From an uncultured Erysipelotrichaceae bacterium (lineage in GTDB: Bacteria > Bacillota_I > Bacilli_A > Erysipelotrichales > Erysipelotrichaceae), in NCBI GenBank assembly GCA_902782955.1, contig CACZPD010000231.1:1-9448 (forward strand): 9,448 nt of DNA, in the 5' to 3' direction. Both the position numbers and the translations under genes were made by a program. This document shows positions 7,887 through 9,448 of the stretch, piece by piece. Below the pieces are notes generated by a model. It was not told the DNA's origin. It made no database searches and saw nothing but the letters and a program-made list of their open reading frames with translations. Position 1 is the first letter of the stretch, and the number at the start of each line of letters is the position of its first letter.

Positions 7887-8732
7887 ATGGCACTGATCGA
7901 AATGAATTTCTTTTCCAACAGCCTGAAACGAACCGTTACCGTGAATGTAGTCATTCCGACCGATAAGCGTACTTTCCTGGGTGAGAAACCGAGAGAAAAA
8001 GAATATCCGGTCCTGTATCTTCTGCACGGCATTTTCGGCAACTATACAGACTGGGTATGCGGCACAACATTAATGAAACTGGCAGATGCTTATGACCTGT
8101 GTGTTGTTACACCGAGCGGTGACAACAAGTTCTACTGCGATTCCACGAAGAGCGGCGACATGTACGGGACATTCATTGCAGAGGAACTGCCGCAGATCAT
8201 CGAAGCGACCTTCCCTGTATCAAAGAAAAGGGAAGATACCTTCCTGGCCGGTCTTTCCATGGGCGGATTCGGTGCCTGTGTCAACGGACTGCGTCATCCG
8301 GAAAAATTCGGATATCTCGGTCTGTTCAGCGCCGGCATCAACAAGGAAGGCATCCTGAACTCCACCAATGATCCGGGACAGATCTTCTGCACAAGGAAAA
8401 TGTACGAGACGATGTTTGATCTTGATGATATCAGGGACTATGACGGTTCCGTCAATGATCCTGAATTCCTGGCAGAGGACAATGTGAAAAAAGGCGCACA
8501 GCTGCCGAAGATCTGGATGGCATGCGGGACGGAAGATTTCCTGGTGACACCGAATGATAAATTCGCCGCGCTTCTGGAAAAACTGGGATATGACCTGACT
8601 TACCTCAAATGGGGCGGCGGTCATGACTGGGTATTCTGGGAGGAATGCATCAACAAGTTCATCCCGTGGCTGCCGCTGAAAAAGGAAACAGCCGGCATCT
8701 CCAGCGGACATGTCAGGCAGGACGAAGAATGA
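7887..8732 (+). CDS. Esterase of the esterase D / tributyrin esterase (EstA) family
   Basis: This is a 281-residue serine esterase with the alpha/beta-hydrolase fold of the putative esterase family (Pfam PF00756), related to lactic-acid-bacterial EstA and S-formylglutathione hydrolases. It probably cleaves short-chain acyl esters; the natural substrate is unknown. It starts ALIEMNFFSNSLKRTVTVNV, typical of Firmicutes EstA, and has the HG motif YLLHGIFGNYTDW (44-56), the nucleophile elbow GLSMGG with Ser124, Asp217 in CGTEDFLV and His246 in GGHDW, completing the triad. No signal peptide is seen, so it should be cytoplasmic. A polar C-terminal tail of about 16 residues extends past the last expected helix. 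The ATG is set by AAAGGAG at 7874-7880, 6 bases upstream and overlapping the last base of the mutase stop. Its own stop overlaps the next start as ATGA, indicating coupled translation. Confidence 0.88.
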   Translation: MALIEMNFFSNSLKRTVTVNVVIPTDKRTFLGEKPREKEYPVLYLLHGIFGNYTDWVCGTTLMKLADAYDLCVVTPSGDNKFYCDSTKSGDMYGTFIAEELPQIIEATFPVSKKREDTFLAGLSMGGFGACVNGLRHPEKFGYLGLFSAGINKEGILNSTNDPGQIFCTRKMYETMFDLDDIRDYDGSVNDPEFLAEDNVKKGAQLPKIWMACGTEDFLVTPNDKFAALLEKLGYDLTYLKWGGGHDWVFWEECINKFIPWLPLKKETAGISSGHVRQDEE

Positions 8733-9301
8733 CAAAACGGTTTTATCAGTCACTCATCAGCTACCGGTACAGCTTCGGACTTACATTGCCGGCGATCCTG
8801 ATCTTTGTCCTGGCATTCATACGGAATGACAAGAATATATCCAAAGTCAGACCGCTGATGATCATTTTCACGATCATCCTGGCGATCATGACATTTCTCT
8901 ACTACAAGAAAAAATTCGCATGCGCAAAAGTATTTAAAAACATACAGAATCCGGATGAATACTATGAACACGGGGGCATGGCGCATCACTCCATGTTTCT
9001 GGAAGACCGGATGCTGGTATGTGAAAACCTTCAGGTAACGGAACGTCCGGTTACCGGCATTGAACGGATCGCATACGCAGATGGAAAGAACGGAAAATGT
9101 TTCCTGTATGTGACACAGGGAGATGATACATTTACCATCGAATGTGATTTTCCGAAACAGGCGAAACGTGTTGCGGCTTTCTTCAAACGGAAGAATCCGG
9201 ACATGCGGATCGACGGCATAACGCCGGAAGGCACCGGTTCCCTGAAGGAACTCGGCGCGGAATACAAAATGAAAACAGGTGAGCGGGAAGATCTGCTGTG
9301 A
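8729..9301 (+). CDS. Small membrane protein with two helices and a soluble domain, possibly YcxB-like
   Basis: The protein has 190 residues and no function I can name with certainty. A short basic N-terminus (TKRFYQS) precedes two hydrophobic segments at about 17-31 and 43-59, separated by a charged turn (RNDKNISKVR), then a soluble region of about 130 residues with alternating beta-like stretches (HHSMFLEDRMLVCE, KCFLYVTQ, DTFTIECD) and a helix-like KQAKRVAAFFKRKNP. The order of a helical hairpin followed by a small beta-rich domain ending in a helix recalls the YcxB-like family (PF14317), but I cannot confirm this by eye. The ATG at 8729 overlaps the esterase stop as ATGA. A longer in-frame start at 8645 lies inside the esterase and adds 28 polar residues that look like out-of-frame esterase sequence, so it was rejected. 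The stop codon sits inside the terminator hairpin. A regulatory or sensing role beside the esterase would be speculation. Confidence 0.75.
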   Translation: MTKRFYQSLISYRYSFGLTLPAILIFVLAFIRNDKNISKVRPLMIIFTIILAIMTFLYYKKKFACAKVFKNIQNPDEYYEHGGMAHHSMFLEDRMLVCENLQVTERPVTGIERIAYADGKNGKCFLYVTQGDDTFTIECDFPKQAKRVAAFFKRKNPDMRIDGITPEGTGSLKELGAEYKMKTGEREDLL

Positions 9302-9322
9302 TCTTCACATCACCTGTTTTTT
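9272..9322 (+). terminator. Large rho-independent terminator spanning the stop codon of the membrane protein gene, possibly bidirectional
   Basis: The outer stem is a perfect 11 bp: AAAACAGGTGA (9272-9282) with TCACCTGTTTT (9310-9320). An internal loop (GCGG against ACA) leads to a perfect 7-bp inner stem, GAAGATC (9287-9293) with GATCTTC (9300-9306), capped by TGCTGT. Six T follow (9317-9322). The first half lies in coding sequence and the TGA stop (9299-9301) is at the hairpin tip. Four A at 9272-9275 become a T run on the other strand, so it could also end the convergent minus-strand gene. Confidence 0.92.
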
Positions 9323-9345
9323 CTGGTCATGCAATGAATCTGTGC

Positions 9346-9448
9346 TTACGCAGCGGCTGCAGCAGCCTGCTGTGATTCCTGGATCTCCAGAAGGGCAACC
9401 AGGATAACGGCATTGACTGCTTCGATGTTGTTGGCCATATGGTAGGAC
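9346..9448 (-). CDS. Hypothetical short or partial protein with an alanine-tailed C-terminus, convergent
   Basis: On the minus strand, a reading frame enters from the right edge and ends at a TAA (9346-9348). An in-frame ATG at 9438-9436 would give only 30 residues: an acidic or polar start (MANNIEA), a hydrophobic stretch VNAVILVALLEI, then QESQQ and six alanines at the C-terminus. Two other genes here (at 764 and 6180) also start as CATATG, as this one would, but only 10 bases upstream are visible, so a ribosome binding site cannot be checked. It may equally be the C-terminal end of a longer protein, since the frame stays open to the edge. I recognise no family. Coding is supported by convergence on a bidirectional-looking terminator 25 bases past the stop, but the evidence is thin. 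Confidence 0.4.
   Translation of the reverse strand, partial: SYHMANNIEAVNAVILVALLEIQESQQAAAAAA

Noticed and set aside
6483..8027. A 514-codon open frame on the minus strand opposite the phosphoglucomutase gene
   Set aside because: It is a shadow of strongly biased codon use in the real gene: it has no domain, is low in recognisable motifs, runs into the esterase gene, and sits opposite a gene with all its active-site motifs intact.
8645..8728. An upstream in-frame ATG at 8645 for the small membrane protein
   Set aside because: It would overlap the esterase by 88 bases and add a polar, basic stretch. The ATGA overlap start at 8729 places the first hydrophobic segment near the N-terminus and suits operon coupling.
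1..9448. RNA genes, CRISPR arrays, insertion sequences, attachment sites or replication origin
   Set aside because: Reading both strands by eye showed no spaced direct repeats, no terminal inverted repeats with a transposase, no tRNA cloverleaf and no DnaA-box cluster.

Overview
The window looks like ordinary core chromosome of a low-to-mid GC Bacillota (Firmicutes), possibly a gut or rumen Clostridia or Erysipelotrichia member. This rests on strong AGGAGG-type ribosome binding sites, tight gene packing, a Clostridia-style sbcD-sbcC pair, a Firmicutes-type phosphoglucomutase and an EstA-type esterase. Base composition is close to balanced by eye. No rRNA or tRNA gene, mobile element, CRISPR array or phage gene is visible, and the genus cannot be fixed from this sequence alone.

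Layout, left to right. (1) 2-748: C-terminal nucleotide-binding domain of an ABC exporter whose membrane domain lies off the left edge. (2) 764-1708: a membrane-anchored alpha/beta hydrolase 15 bases downstream, ending in a strong intrinsic terminator (1710-1735). (3) 1815-6126: sbcD and sbcC, overlapping by 11 bases and preceded by a short AT-rich candidate promoter. (4) 6180-7874: phosphoglucomutase/phosphomannomutase, with its own candidate extended -10 promoter. (5) 7887-8732: a cytoplasmic esterase of the esterase D/EstA family. (6) 8729-9301: a small two-helix membrane protein, possibly YcxB-like, overlapping the esterase by ATGA. A large hairpin terminator (9272-9322) spans its stop codon. 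(7) 9346-9448, minus strand: a convergent, alanine-tailed reading frame cut by the right edge.

There are probably three plus-strand transcription units: ABC exporter plus hydrolase; sbcDC; and phosphoglucomutase, esterase and membrane protein. SbcD and SbcC form one nuclease complex that processes DNA hairpins and ends. The mutase links glycolysis to sugar-nucleotide supply. Why an esterase and a membrane protein are coupled behind it is unknown.

I looked for an undescribed system and found no convincing one. The points most worth a second look are the small membrane protein, the convergent Ala-rich frame at the edge, the shared terminator between them, and an inverted repeat over the sbcD promoter. 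All are modest. No stretch over 300 bases lacks a gene; the largest gap (1709-1814) holds the terminator and the candidate promoter.
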